Assembly (NCBI GenBank): GCA_030150585.1
Contig: JASLFM010000377.1
Coordinates: forward strand, 1 to 13,385
Origin: Acidovorax sp.
GTDB taxonomy: Bacteria > Pseudomonadota > Gammaproteobacteria > Burkholderiales > Burkholderiaceae_C
Direction: 5' to 3'
DNA length: 13,385 nucleotides
Below are positions 1 through 5,990 of this stretch, piece after piece. Every line of letters starts with the position of its first letter. Position 1 is the first letter of the stretch. The notes below the pieces were generated by a model, which searched no databases, was not told where the DNA came from, and worked only from the letters and a program-made list of their open reading frames with translations. Made by a program: the position numbers and the translations under genes.

Positions 1-1
1 C

Positions 2-232
2 ACCAAGCTCAACCGCAGCCACATCGTGCACGGCAAGGAGGCGCTGATCCTGCCTTGCCTGGGCCGCACCGAGATCGACGTGCAGGCCGCAGGCCCGCAG
101 GGCGTGACGGTGGAGGACTCGATGAGCATGGTGCACATCTCCACGGGCATCAACCCGCCCGCGTCCGAGCACCTGCTGTCCGAACCGGCCATCGTGGCCC
201 GCCTGGCGGCCGCCACCATCGGTGCACGCAGC
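2..232 (+). repeat. Copy A of diverged in-frame internal repeat in the YdeP-like gene
   Basis: Bases 2-232 align without gaps to 485-715 at an offset of 483 bp (161 codons). By hand count there are about 36 mismatches in 231 bases, mostly at third codon positions. Only about 7 of 77 residues differ, all conservative or mild. Directly after copy A the sequence jumps to the NVQGDRTMGIW segment, which in this family should precede the repeated block. Similarity ends around the shared string at the junction (agcaacgtgc at 230-239 versus agcagcgtgc at 713-722). Confidence 0.9.
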
Positions 233-1318
233 AACGTGCAGGGCGACCGCACCATGGGCATCTGGGACAAGCCGCCTGCGGCCCTGCTCGACCGGCTGCG
301 CGACGTGTACGGTTTCGAGCCGCCGCGCGCGGACGGCGTGGACACGGTGGAGGCCATTCGGCAGATGTTGGCCGGGCAGGGCAAGGTCTTCTTCGCGCTC
401 GGCGGCAATTTCGCCGCCGCCACGCCCGATACCTACGAAACCTGGAAGGGACTGCGCCGCTGCGACCTCACGGTGCACGTGGCGACCAAGCTCAACCGCA
501 GCCATGTGGTGCATGGGCGCGAGGCGCTGATCCTGCCCTGCCTGGGCCGCACCGAGATCGACCTGCAGGCCGGCGGCCCGCAGGGCGTGACGGTGGAGGA
601 TTCCATGAGCATGGTGCACGTGAGCGTGGGTATCAACCCGCCCGCGTCAGAGCACCTCCTTTCCGAGCCCGCCATCGTCGCGCGCCTGGCCGCTGCCACG
701 CTGGGCGCGCGCAGCAGCGTGCCCTGGCTGTGGCTGGTGGAGGACTACGCGCGCATCCGCGACGAGATCGAGAAAGTCTTCCCCGACTTCCACGGCTTCA
801 ACGCCCGCGTGGCCGTGCCCGGGGGCTTTCGCCTGCGCAACACGGCGAGCGAGCGCGTATGGGCCACGGCCAGCGGCAAGGCCGCCTTCGCAGCGCACGC
901 CGTGCCGCGCGACACGCCGTCGCACCGGGCGCGGGCGCGCCACCGCGACCGCATCGTCTTCACGCTGCTCACCACGCGCTCGCACGACCAGTACAACACC
1001 ACCATCTACGGCATGGACGACCGCTACCGCGGCGTTTTCGGCCAGCGCCGCGTGGTGTTCATCCATGCCGAAGACATCCGTGCCCTGGGGCTGCGCGATG
1101 GGGACTGGGTGGACATTCGCACCGTCTGGGACGACGGTCAGGAGCGCCGGGCCGACCGGTTCAAGCTCGTGGCCTACGACATTCCGCGTGGCAACCTTGC
1201 GGCCTACTACCCCGAGACGAACCCGCTGGTGCCGCTGTCGGCCGTGGCCGAGGCGGCGGGCACGCCCACATCGAAGTCGATCCCGGTGGTGCTCACGCCC
1301 GCCCGCGCTGCGGCATGA
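2..1318 (+). CDS. YdeP/FdhF-like molybdopterin oxidoreductase, 3' part, with internal duplication
   Basis: This is the C-terminal 438 residues of a molybdopterin-dependent oxidoreductase of the YdeP (formate dehydrogenase alpha-like) family; the frame is open from base 2, so the gene starts upstream. Family motifs visible are NVQGDRTMGIW, KVFFALGGNFAAATPDT, TKLNRSH followed by EALILPCLGRTEID, and VTVEDSMSMVH. The C-terminal cofactor-binding domain begins near TTRSHDQYNTTIYG and ends in TSKSIPVVL. The substrate of this family is poorly defined; a cytoplasmic redox role, often beside fdhD, is known. The oddity is that the TKLNRSH...LAAAT block occurs twice, before and after the NVQGDRTMGIW segment, whereas the normal order has it once, after. 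The ATG at 26 lies inside the domain and is not a real start. The gene overlaps the next by 4 bp (ATGA). Family assignment is firm; whether the rearranged protein works is unknown. Confidence 0.88.
   Translation, partial: TKLNRSHIVHGKEALILPCLGRTEIDVQAAGPQGVTVEDSMSMVHISTGINPPASEHLLSEPAIVARLAAATIGARSNVQGDRTMGIWDKPPAALLDRLRDVYGFEPPRADGVDTVEAIRQMLAGQGKVFFALGGNFAAATPDTYETWKGLRRCDLTVHVATKLNRSHVVHGREALILPCLGRTEIDLQAGGPQGVTVEDSMSMVHVSVGINPPASEHLLSEPAIVARLAAATLGARSSVPWLWLVEDYARIRDEIEKVFPDFHGFNARVAVPGGFRLRNTASERVWATASGKAAFAAHAVPRDTPSHRARARHRDRIVFTLLTTRSHDQYNTTIYGMDDRYRGVFGQRRVVFIHAEDIRALGLRDGDWVDIRTVWDDGQERRADRFKLVAYDIPRGNLAAYYPETNPLVPLSAVAEAAGTPTSKSIPVVLTPARAAA
485..715 (+). repeat. Copy B of diverged in-frame internal repeat in the YdeP-like gene
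   Basis: This copy is in the normal family context: it follows the GGNFAAATPDT and LTVHV segment and runs on into VPWLWLVEDYARIRDEIEKV, as in full-length YdeP-like proteins. Comparison with copy A (2-232) shows about 85% base identity and about 91% residue identity by hand count. Both copies therefore look to have evolved under protein-level constraint before being joined. Confidence 0.9.
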
Positions 1319-1581
1319 GCGGGCAGCCGCCCGCGCTGCGGCCACTCGCGCAGGCCATTCTGCAGGCGCTGGCCGAAGACGGGGCGCAAGCGGGCGTTTC
1401 GTTGCCCCGCCTGTCCAAGTGCCTGGGCCACGGCGCCAGCGCCGTGCTGCGCGAGCTGAGCTACCTCAGCGATGCCACCCTGGGCGGCCAACGCGGTCCC
1501 GGCTGGGTGCGGGTGTGGCAGCAGGACGGGGGCTGGATGGCCGCGCTCACGGATGCGGGCCGGGCGCGCCCAGACTGCTAG
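1315..1581 (+). CDS. Small winged-helix-like hypothetical protein
   Basis: An 88-residue protein starting at the ATG that overlaps the TGA of the YdeP-like gene (ATGA at 1315-1318), so it is probably translated by coupling; no separate Shine-Dalgarno is seen. The sequence reads as an N-terminal helix (LAQAILQALAE), then SLPRLSKCLGHGASAVLRELSYLSD, which looks like a helix-turn-helix. GPGWVRVWQQDGGWMAALTDAGRA then resembles the two-strand wing and last helix of winged-helix domains. There is no signal peptide or membrane segment. From memory, similar small proteins sit after ydeP-like genes in Comamonadaceae. I cannot name a function; a role in regulation or as a partner of the oxidoreductase is only a guess. 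A terminator follows 17 bp after its stop. Confidence 0.7.
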   Translation: MSGQPPALRPLAQAILQALAEDGAQAGVSLPRLSKCLGHGASAVLRELSYLSDATLGGQRGPGWVRVWQQDGGWMAALTDAGRARPDC

Positions 1582-1598
1582 CCGCTGCGCGCGGCCCC

Positions 1599-1622
1599 GA
1601 CCGCCGCGATAGCGGTCTTTTT
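1599..1622 (+). terminator. Rho-independent terminator after the YdeP-like operon
   Basis: A perfect 6-bp stem GACCGC (1599-1604) / GCGGTC (1612-1617) with a 7-base loop is followed directly by TTTTT (1618-1622). It lies just downstream of the small ORF and fits termination of the + strand transcript before it enters the convergent selC/selB region. Read on the - strand it has no T-tract, so it is one-directional. Confidence 0.8.
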
Positions 1623-1695
1623 CGTCTGCCTCATCGTTGGAAAGGCGCGCCGGGGCGCTGCGGCGAAGCGTTGGGCATGACCGGATCGGGGGGGG

Positions 1696-1787
1696 CGGAA
1701 GGGAGAAGGAGTCGAACCTTCCGGCCGCGCGTGGCGCAACCCACCGGGTTTGAAGCCCGGGCGCCCCACCAGGGACGCTTCCCTTCC
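1696..1787 (-). tRNA. selC: tRNA-Sec (anticodon TCA)
   Basis: This is the UGA-reading selenocysteine tRNA. It has the Sec-specific 8-bp acceptor stem (GGAAGGGA at 1787-1780 with TCCCTTCC at 1704-1697) and a 6-bp D stem (CGTCCC/GGGGCG) closed by a 4-base TGGT loop. The anticodon stem is CCGGG/CCCGG around CTTCAAA, with TCA at 1753-1751. A long variable arm has about 8 bp, and the T arm is GAAGG-TTCGACT-CCTTC. The 8+5 acceptor/T layout and 92-nt body match bacterial tRNA-Sec. The discriminator is G (1696). The next bases are CCC, not CCA, so the 3' CCA is apparently not encoded. The gene lies 8 bp after the selB stop on the same strand and is probably processed from a selB transcript. Confidence 0.97.
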
Positions 1788-1795
1788 TTGTCAAA

Positions 1796-3715
1796 TCAAG
1801 GGCCCTGGAACAGCGGCATGCCGGGGCGCAGCAGGTGCGCATCCCGGACGCGCCGCGTAAAGCCCACGCGGTCGAAGAACTCCAATAGCTGGATCGCACG
1901 CTTGCGGCCCAGGCCGGTCGCATCGCGAAAGGTGGCGGCCTCGATCGCTTCGTCCCGGCCCATGCACTCGCGCGCGATGCCAGCCAGGCGTTCGATTGTA
2001 GGCAGTGGATAGTACAGGTCCTTGACCACCTGGAAGGCCTCGCCGCGCCGCGCGAGGCTGGCGAGCGTCTGGCGTACGAGGGCCTCGGCGCTGCCCGTGT
2101 CCTGCGCCAGCGTACGCACCCAGGGTGGGTCGAAGGCGCCCGCCAGCAGCAGCGGCATGAGTTGCTGGGCGAGCGCTTCCTCGGTGGCGTTCATGCGCGC
2201 GGCATGCTCGGGCAGGTGCAGCCAGTGGCCGCTGCGCACGATGGCCTGGCGTGCGCTCAGGTCCTCGATCATGTGTTGCCAGAGCGCATCGCCTGCGCGT
2301 GGCGCGGCCAGGCGTCGCAGGCGCCGCGCGTCGGGGCCGATCTCTTCGGGGTTGTCGGCGTGGAAGGCGCGCAGGCAATCAAGGGTGTGGGCCTGCAGGG
2401 CCCGCAGGGCGCCGGAAGCGATGGCGACTCCGCCGCCCGCGATGCGGATGGCCGTGGAGGGCAGCGGCAGGTCGTGCAGGTTGTGAAGCGCCTCGGCGCA
2501 AGCGGTCTGCGCGAGATCCAGGCCCAGCGGCGCGTGGTCGAGCAGTGCGGCGAGGCGCGCTGCCCGGTCCGGTAGGGCCAGGGCGGCAAGCTGCGCGAGG
2601 CGCTCCGGGGTTTTGCGGTAGCGCTGCGGCGCAAACGGGTCGAGCACGCGCACGCCGGCCACGGTGCGCGTGGCCGAGGCATCACGCAGCACCCCCCGGT
2701 CGCCATGCCACGCGGCCACGGTGCCGTGCAGCACGAGCTGGGCCAGCGCGGTGTCGCCGGGGGCGAGCGTTTCGCAATCGAGCAGCACGATGCTGCCGGT
2801 CACGTCGCTGGTTGCGAGGTGCACGTGCACGGGCGTGCCGGAGCGCAGGGCCTTGGGCTCGTCGGGCCAGAGCGTGCATTGCACGTCGATGCGCGTGGTG
2901 GCCAGGGTGACGGAGGGAGCGCAGGCCCAGTCGCCGCGGTGCACTTCGTCCTTGGCGACGCCCGCCAGTGCCAGGGCACAGCGCTGGCCGGCGCGGGCCT
3001 CCTCGGCGGGCTGGTTCTGCGCGTGGATGCCCCGGATGCGCACGCTCCCTCCCCGGGGGGCGATGCGCAGCTCGTCGCCCACGCGCGCTGTGCCGCTGGT
3101 CACTGTGCCGGTGGCCACGGTGCCCACGCCTGCGAGGGTGAAAGTGCGGTCCACGGCCAGGCGGAAGGCGCGTGCCGCATCCTGCGGCCCGTCGGCGCCG
3201 GGCTCGCGCGCGGCGGCCAGCAGGTGCGCGCGCAGTGCGGCGACGCCCTCGCCGGTGGCGGCCGATACGTCGAAGAGGGGCGATTGCGCCAGCGCCGTGG
3301 GCGCAAGCAGGGCCCGCACCTCGGCATGCACCTCGGCCAGCCGAGCGGCGCGCGTGGCGGGATCGAGCCGGTCGATCTTGGTGACGGCCACCGTGCCGCG
3401 CGCCACGCCCAGCAGCGCCACCACGGCCAGGTGTTCGCGCGTCTGCGGCATCACCCCATCGTCGGCGGCCACGATGAGCAGCGCGTGGGCGATGCCCGTG
3501 GCGCCGGCCAGCATGGTATGCAGCAGGCGCTCGTGGCCCGGCACGTCCACGAAGCCCAGCGACGGCCCTCCGGGCGCATTCAGGTAGGCGTAGCCGAGCT
3601 CGATCGAGATGCCGCGGCGCTTTTCCTCGGGCAGGCGGTCGGTGTCCACGCCCGTGAGTGCGCGCACCAGCGAGGTCTTGCCGTGGTCGATGTGGCCTGC
3701 GGTGCCGATGATCAT
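1796..3715 (-). CDS. selB: Selenocysteine-specific translation elongation factor SelB
   Basis: SelB is the GTPase that delivers Sec-tRNA-Sec to ribosomes paused at a UGA bearing a SECIS hairpin. The 639-residue protein starts MIIGTAGHIDHGKTS, so the G1 loop is at residues 4-15. RRGISIELGYAY (33-44) is the switch I region, DVPGHE (57-62) is G3 and TKID (112-115) is G4. EF-Tu-like beta-barrel domains II and III follow. The C-terminal third holds winged-helix repeats, the last near ATGLGRKRAIQLLEFFDRVGFTRR, which in known SelB proteins grips the SECIS. Length is close to the family's 610-640 residues. The ATG at 3715 has only a weak Shine-Dalgarno. selC follows after 8 bp. Upstream lies tctC rather than selA, its usual neighbour, so it may depend on read-through or its own weak promoter. 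Assignment is certain. Confidence 0.97.
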   Translation of the reverse strand: MIIGTAGHIDHGKTSLVRALTGVDTDRLPEEKRRGISIELGYAYLNAPGGPSLGFVDVPGHERLLHTMLAGATGIAHALLIVAADDGVMPQTREHLAVVALLGVARGTVAVTKIDRLDPATRAARLAEVHAEVRALLAPTALAQSPLFDVSAATGEGVAALRAHLLAAAREPGADGPQDAARAFRLAVDRTFTLAGVGTVATGTVTSGTARVGDELRIAPRGGSVRIRGIHAQNQPAEEARAGQRCALALAGVAKDEVHRGDWACAPSVTLATTRIDVQCTLWPDEPKALRSGTPVHVHLATSDVTGSIVLLDCETLAPGDTALAQLVLHGTVAAWHGDRGVLRDASATRTVAGVRVLDPFAPQRYRKTPERLAQLAALALPDRAARLAALLDHAPLGLDLAQTACAEALHNLHDLPLPSTAIRIAGGGVAIASGALRALQAHTLDCLRAFHADNPEEIGPDARRLRRLAAPRAGDALWQHMIEDLSARQAIVRSGHWLHLPEHAARMNATEEALAQQLMPLLLAGAFDPPWVRTLAQDTGSAEALVRQTLASLARRGEAFQVVKDLYYPLPTIERLAGIARECMGRDEAIEAATFRDATGLGRKRAIQLLEFFDRVGFTRRVRDAHLLRPGMPLFQGP

Positions 3716-3724
3716 GGTGGGTTC

Positions 3725-3741
3725 GCTATATTTTTCGTAGC
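3725..3741. repeat. Short AT-rich inverted repeat in selB-tctC gap, possible scattered Comamonadaceae element
   Basis: GCTA (3725-3728) and TAGC (3738-3741) flank an AT-rich loop containing five Ts, an AT island in very GC-rich DNA. From memory, it resembles the start of a short intergenic repeat (GCTA, T-run, TAGCT) scattered in Comamonadaceae genomes. The copy cannot be confirmed here. The rest of the 117-bp gap (3716-3832) holds no clear terminator for tctC and no convincing promoter for selB. Confidence 0.3.
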
Positions 3742-3832
3742 TCTCTGCGTTTGTACACCATGGGGCGGGGGCTGGGATGGGAGCCTGCCTGTGCCATGGG
3801 GATATTGGCCGGGGCAGGAATGCGCCTTCCGC

Positions 3833-4813
3833 TCAGCTGTTCTGCGTGACCCCGGTCTGCTTGGCCACGCCCTGCCAGCGGGTGATCTCTTCGGTGAGGA
3901 ATCTTGAGAACGCCTGGGCGCCGCGCGGCATGGGGTCGATGGAGGCGTTGGCGAGCTTGGCTTGCACCTCGGGCAGGTTCTGCACCTTGTCGATGGCGCT
4001 GCTGAGTTGCTGCAGGATGTCGGCGGGCGTGTTCGCGGGGGCCATGACCCCGTACCAGGCGCTGCCCACCATGCCGGGAACGCTTTCGGAAAAGGTCTGC
4101 ACGTCCGGCAGCTTGGGGTGCCGGGCGGTGCTGGCGATGGCGAGCACCTTGAGGCGCTTGGCTTCGATATGCGGCATGCATGCGGGGACGGAGTTGATCA
4201 CCATGGGCACCTGTCCGCCGACGGCGTCGTTCAAGGCCAGAGCGCCGCCCTTGTAGGGCACATGCACGAGATCCATGCCGGTCTTGAGCTTGAGCATCTC
4301 GCACAGCAGGTGCGGGCCCGATCCCTGGCCCGGCGACCCCACGCCGTAGCCACGCACCTGTTCACGCGGCAGGGCGAGCAGTTCTTTCAGGCTGTTCGCG
4401 GGCAGCGACGGGTGGGCCACCAGCAACTGGGGAGAGGACCCGATGAGCGTGAGCGGTGCGAAGTCCTTCACGGGGTCGAACGCGAGCTTGGGCAGCACCG
4501 CGGCATTCGTGGCATGCGCCGCGTCGGCCAGGAGCAGGGTGTAGCCGTCGGCGACGCTCTTGGCGGCGGCATCGGTGCCGATCAGGCCGGAGGCGCCGGC
4601 CTTGTTGTCGACGACCACGTTCCAGCCCGCCGTTTCCGTGAGCTTCTGCGCGATCAGGCGCCCCACGTAGTCGGAGCCGCCGCCCGGTGCATAGGGAACG
4701 ATCAGGCGGATCGGCCGGCTCGGGTAGCCGGCGGCGAATGCGGTGCCGCCCAGGGCTCCCGTGGTCAAGGCCAGTGCGGAGCCGATGAGGTTGCGGCGGG
4801 AGAGGGAGGGCAT
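3833..4813 (-). CDS. Tripartite tricarboxylate transporter (TctC/Bug) periplasmic binding protein
   Basis: A 326-residue extracytoplasmic solute receptor of the Bug/TctC family, which binds carboxylates or other small acids in the periplasm. The N-terminus MPSLSRRNLIGSALALTTG with a following AFA cleavage-like site is a signal peptide; the SRRNLI string suggests Tat export. Family landmarks follow: YPSRPIRLIVPYAPGGGSD, VVDNKAGASGLIG, a central HVPYKGGALALND, and a C-terminal YGVMAPANTPADILQQL. I chose the ATG at 4813 because AGGAG lies 8 nt upstream; a TTG at 4819 would be too close to it. It is 49 bp downstream of ltaE on the same strand, so the two are probably co-transcribed. No TctA or TctB membrane genes are present, as is common for the many orphan Bug proteins of Burkholderiales. 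The ligand cannot be predicted. Confidence 0.93.
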   Translation of the reverse strand: MPSLSRRNLIGSALALTTGALGGTAFAAGYPSRPIRLIVPYAPGGGSDYVGRLIAQKLTETAGWNVVVDNKAGASGLIGTDAAAKSVADGYTLLLADAAHATNAAVLPKLAFDPVKDFAPLTLIGSSPQLLVAHPSLPANSLKELLALPREQVRGYGVGSPGQGSGPHLLCEMLKLKTGMDLVHVPYKGGALALNDAVGGQVPMVINSVPACMPHIEAKRLKVLAIASTARHPKLPDVQTFSESVPGMVGSAWYGVMAPANTPADILQQLSSAIDKVQNLPEVQAKLANASIDPMPRGAQAFSRFLTEEITRWQGVAKQTGVTQNS

Positions 4814-4862
4814 GGTCAAGGCTCCTGGTGGTTCATCGTTGCGAAATGGAAGGGGGCGGTGC

Positions 4863-5918
4863 TCAGCCGAGAAGCGCGTGCGCGGCCTGCTGGAAACCGG
4901 TGGCGGCGGCGTCTATGCCGGCTTCGTCGATGTGCCGGTGGGTGACCAGCCGGATCCTGCGCGGGCCCCAGGGGCGGATCAGGACGCCGCGGGCCGCGAG
5001 CGCGCGGGCCCAGGCGGCGCTGTCCGGCACGGTCTCGGGCAGCTCGACGAAGACGATGTTGGTCGCGGGCGGGGTGACGCCGATGGTGCCCGGTCGCAGG
5101 CCGCGCAGCGCGTCGCCCAGGCGCCGCGCCAGCGCATGGTCGCGTGCCAGGTGGCGGGGCATGGTTTCGATGGCTTCCAGGCCCGCGGCGGCCAGCACGC
5201 CGATCTGGCGCTGCGTGCCGCCCAGCATCTTGCGAAGTTTCCGTGCGCGGGCCAGGGTGGGCTCCGGCCCGACCAGGACGGCGCCCGCGGGCGCGCTCAG
5301 GCCTTTGGAGAGGCAGACGGATACCGTGTCCGCATGGCGGGCCACGGCCTCGGGCGCCACGTCCAGCGCCACCGCGGCATTGAAGAGGCGTGCGCCGTCC
5401 ACATGCACGCGGGCACCCGCGGCGTGGGCCAGGTCCTGCACCGCCTGCATGTGCTGCAGCGGCAGCACGGCGCCGCCTGCGTTGACGTGGGTGGTCTCCA
5501 TGCACACGAGTTCCGTGCGCAGGGCGCTGGCGGGCTGCAGCGCGCGCTGCAGGCTGTGCAGCTCCATCGCTCCCGCCGAGCCGGGAATGCCCAGGTAGGC
5601 CACGCCGCCCAGCGTGGCGCCGCCGCGCTCGGTGAGGAACATGTGGGCCGTCGCTTCCATCGCGACCTGGCCGTGCCGTTCCACCTGTGCCAGCACGGCG
5701 AGCAGGTTCGCCATGGTGGCCGTCGGCACGTACAGGCCCGCTTCCTTGCCCAGCGTGCGGGCGGCGAGGGCTTCGAGCTCGCGGGCCGTCGGGTCGCCGT
5801 CCAGGCCGTCGTCTCCAAGGGGGGCGCTGCGCATGCGGTCGAACATGGCCGGCGTGGGCAGGGTCACGGTGTCGCTGCGCAGATCGATGGGGGCGGCGTT
5901 CGGGTTCTGGTCGCTCAT
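4863..5918 (-). CDS. ltaE: Low-specificity L-threonine aldolase (beta-eliminating lyase family)
   Basis: A cytoplasmic PLP enzyme of 351 residues that should split L-threonine or allo-threonine to glycine and acetaldehyde. It opens with IDLRSDTVTLPTPAM, the family start, then GDDGLDGDPTARELE. KEAGLYVPTATMANLLA forms the cofactor phosphate region, ETTHVNAGGAVLP comes mid-protein, and HVDGARLFNA (172-181) contributes the PLP-pyridine aspartate. The Schiff-base lysine is K205 in SVCLSKGLSAPAG. RKMLGGTQRQIGVLAAAGL and a C-terminal RLVTHRHI also match E. coli LtaE. The ATG at 5918 lacks an obvious Shine-Dalgarno. It heads a two-gene unit with tctC, divergent from the lysR gene. The natural substrate may be another beta-hydroxy amino acid taken up with the help of the neighbouring binding protein; that is inference. 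Confidence 0.93.
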   Translation of the reverse strand: MSDQNPNAAPIDLRSDTVTLPTPAMFDRMRSAPLGDDGLDGDPTARELEALAARTLGKEAGLYVPTATMANLLAVLAQVERHGQVAMEATAHMFLTERGGATLGGVAYLGIPGSAGAMELHSLQRALQPASALRTELVCMETTHVNAGGAVLPLQHMQAVQDLAHAAGARVHVDGARLFNAAVALDVAPEAVARHADTVSVCLSKGLSAPAGAVLVGPEPTLARARKLRKMLGGTQRQIGVLAAAGLEAIETMPRHLARDHALARRLGDALRGLRPGTIGVTPPATNIVFVELPETVPDSAAWARALAARGVLIRPWGPRRIRLVTHRHIDEAGIDAAATGFQQAAHALLG

Positions 5919-5925
5919 GGGTGTG

Positions 5926-5953
5926 AGTATTCCAGCGCTGGATCAATGCGCAA
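5926..5953 (-). promoter_or_regulatory. Possible sigma70-type promoter for ltaE-tctC
   Basis: On the - strand, TTGCGC (5953-5948) and AATACT (5931-5926) are separated by 16 bp and lie just ahead of the ltaE ATG at 5918. Matches to consensus are modest (about 3/6 and 4/6). The spacer is almost filled by the palindrome at 5931-5942, which would suit an operator. Confidence 0.35.
5931..5942. promoter_or_regulatory. 12-bp perfect palindrome in ltaE/lysR intergenic region
   Basis: TCCAGCGCTGGA is self-complementary and lies 13 bp before the ltaE start. It sits between the proposed -35 and -10 of that gene. It may be a protein-binding site for the divergent LysR regulator or another factor. Short GC palindromes also arise by chance in this kind of DNA, so confidence is limited. 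Confidence 0.4.
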
Positions 5954-5975
5954 AATGCGTTGATGCATGCTCTTC

Positions 5976-5990
5976 ATACAATATTGGTAT
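5976..5990. promoter_or_regulatory. LysR-type regulator binding box (ATAC-N7-GTAT)
   Basis: ATAC (5976-5979), seven bases, GTAT (5987-5990) is a perfect dyad containing the classic T-N11-A core (T5977, A5989); its centre CAATATTG is itself palindromic. It overlaps a TACAAT -10-like hexamer (5977-5982) and the first candidate lysR ATG (5989). The divergent neighbour encodes a LysR protein, so this is very likely its autoregulatory and target site. Confidence 0.65.

Noticed and set aside
26..1318. ATG at 26 as the start of the first gene
   Set aside because: The frame is open to base 2 and the conserved TKLNRSH motif lies before it, so the gene is truncated by the window edge.
1599..1622. Same hairpin as a terminator for the selB-selC transcript
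   Set aside because: Read on the - strand the stem is followed by GGGGCC rather than Ts, so it works only for the + strand.
3786..3820. CCTGCC/GGCAGG inverted repeat after tctC as its terminator
   Set aside because: The stem is only 6 bp around a loop over 20 bases, and there is no T-tract on either strand.
2705..3907. Long + strand open frame (400 codons) opposite selB
   Set aside because: It lies antisense to a clear SelB, is rich in His/Gly/Ala/Arg typical of high-GC shadow frames, and shows no recognisable domain.
4743..5963. Long + strand open frame opposite ltaE and the tctC start
   Set aside because: It is a low-complexity Gly/Arg/His/Gln shadow of two well-supported genes on the other strand.
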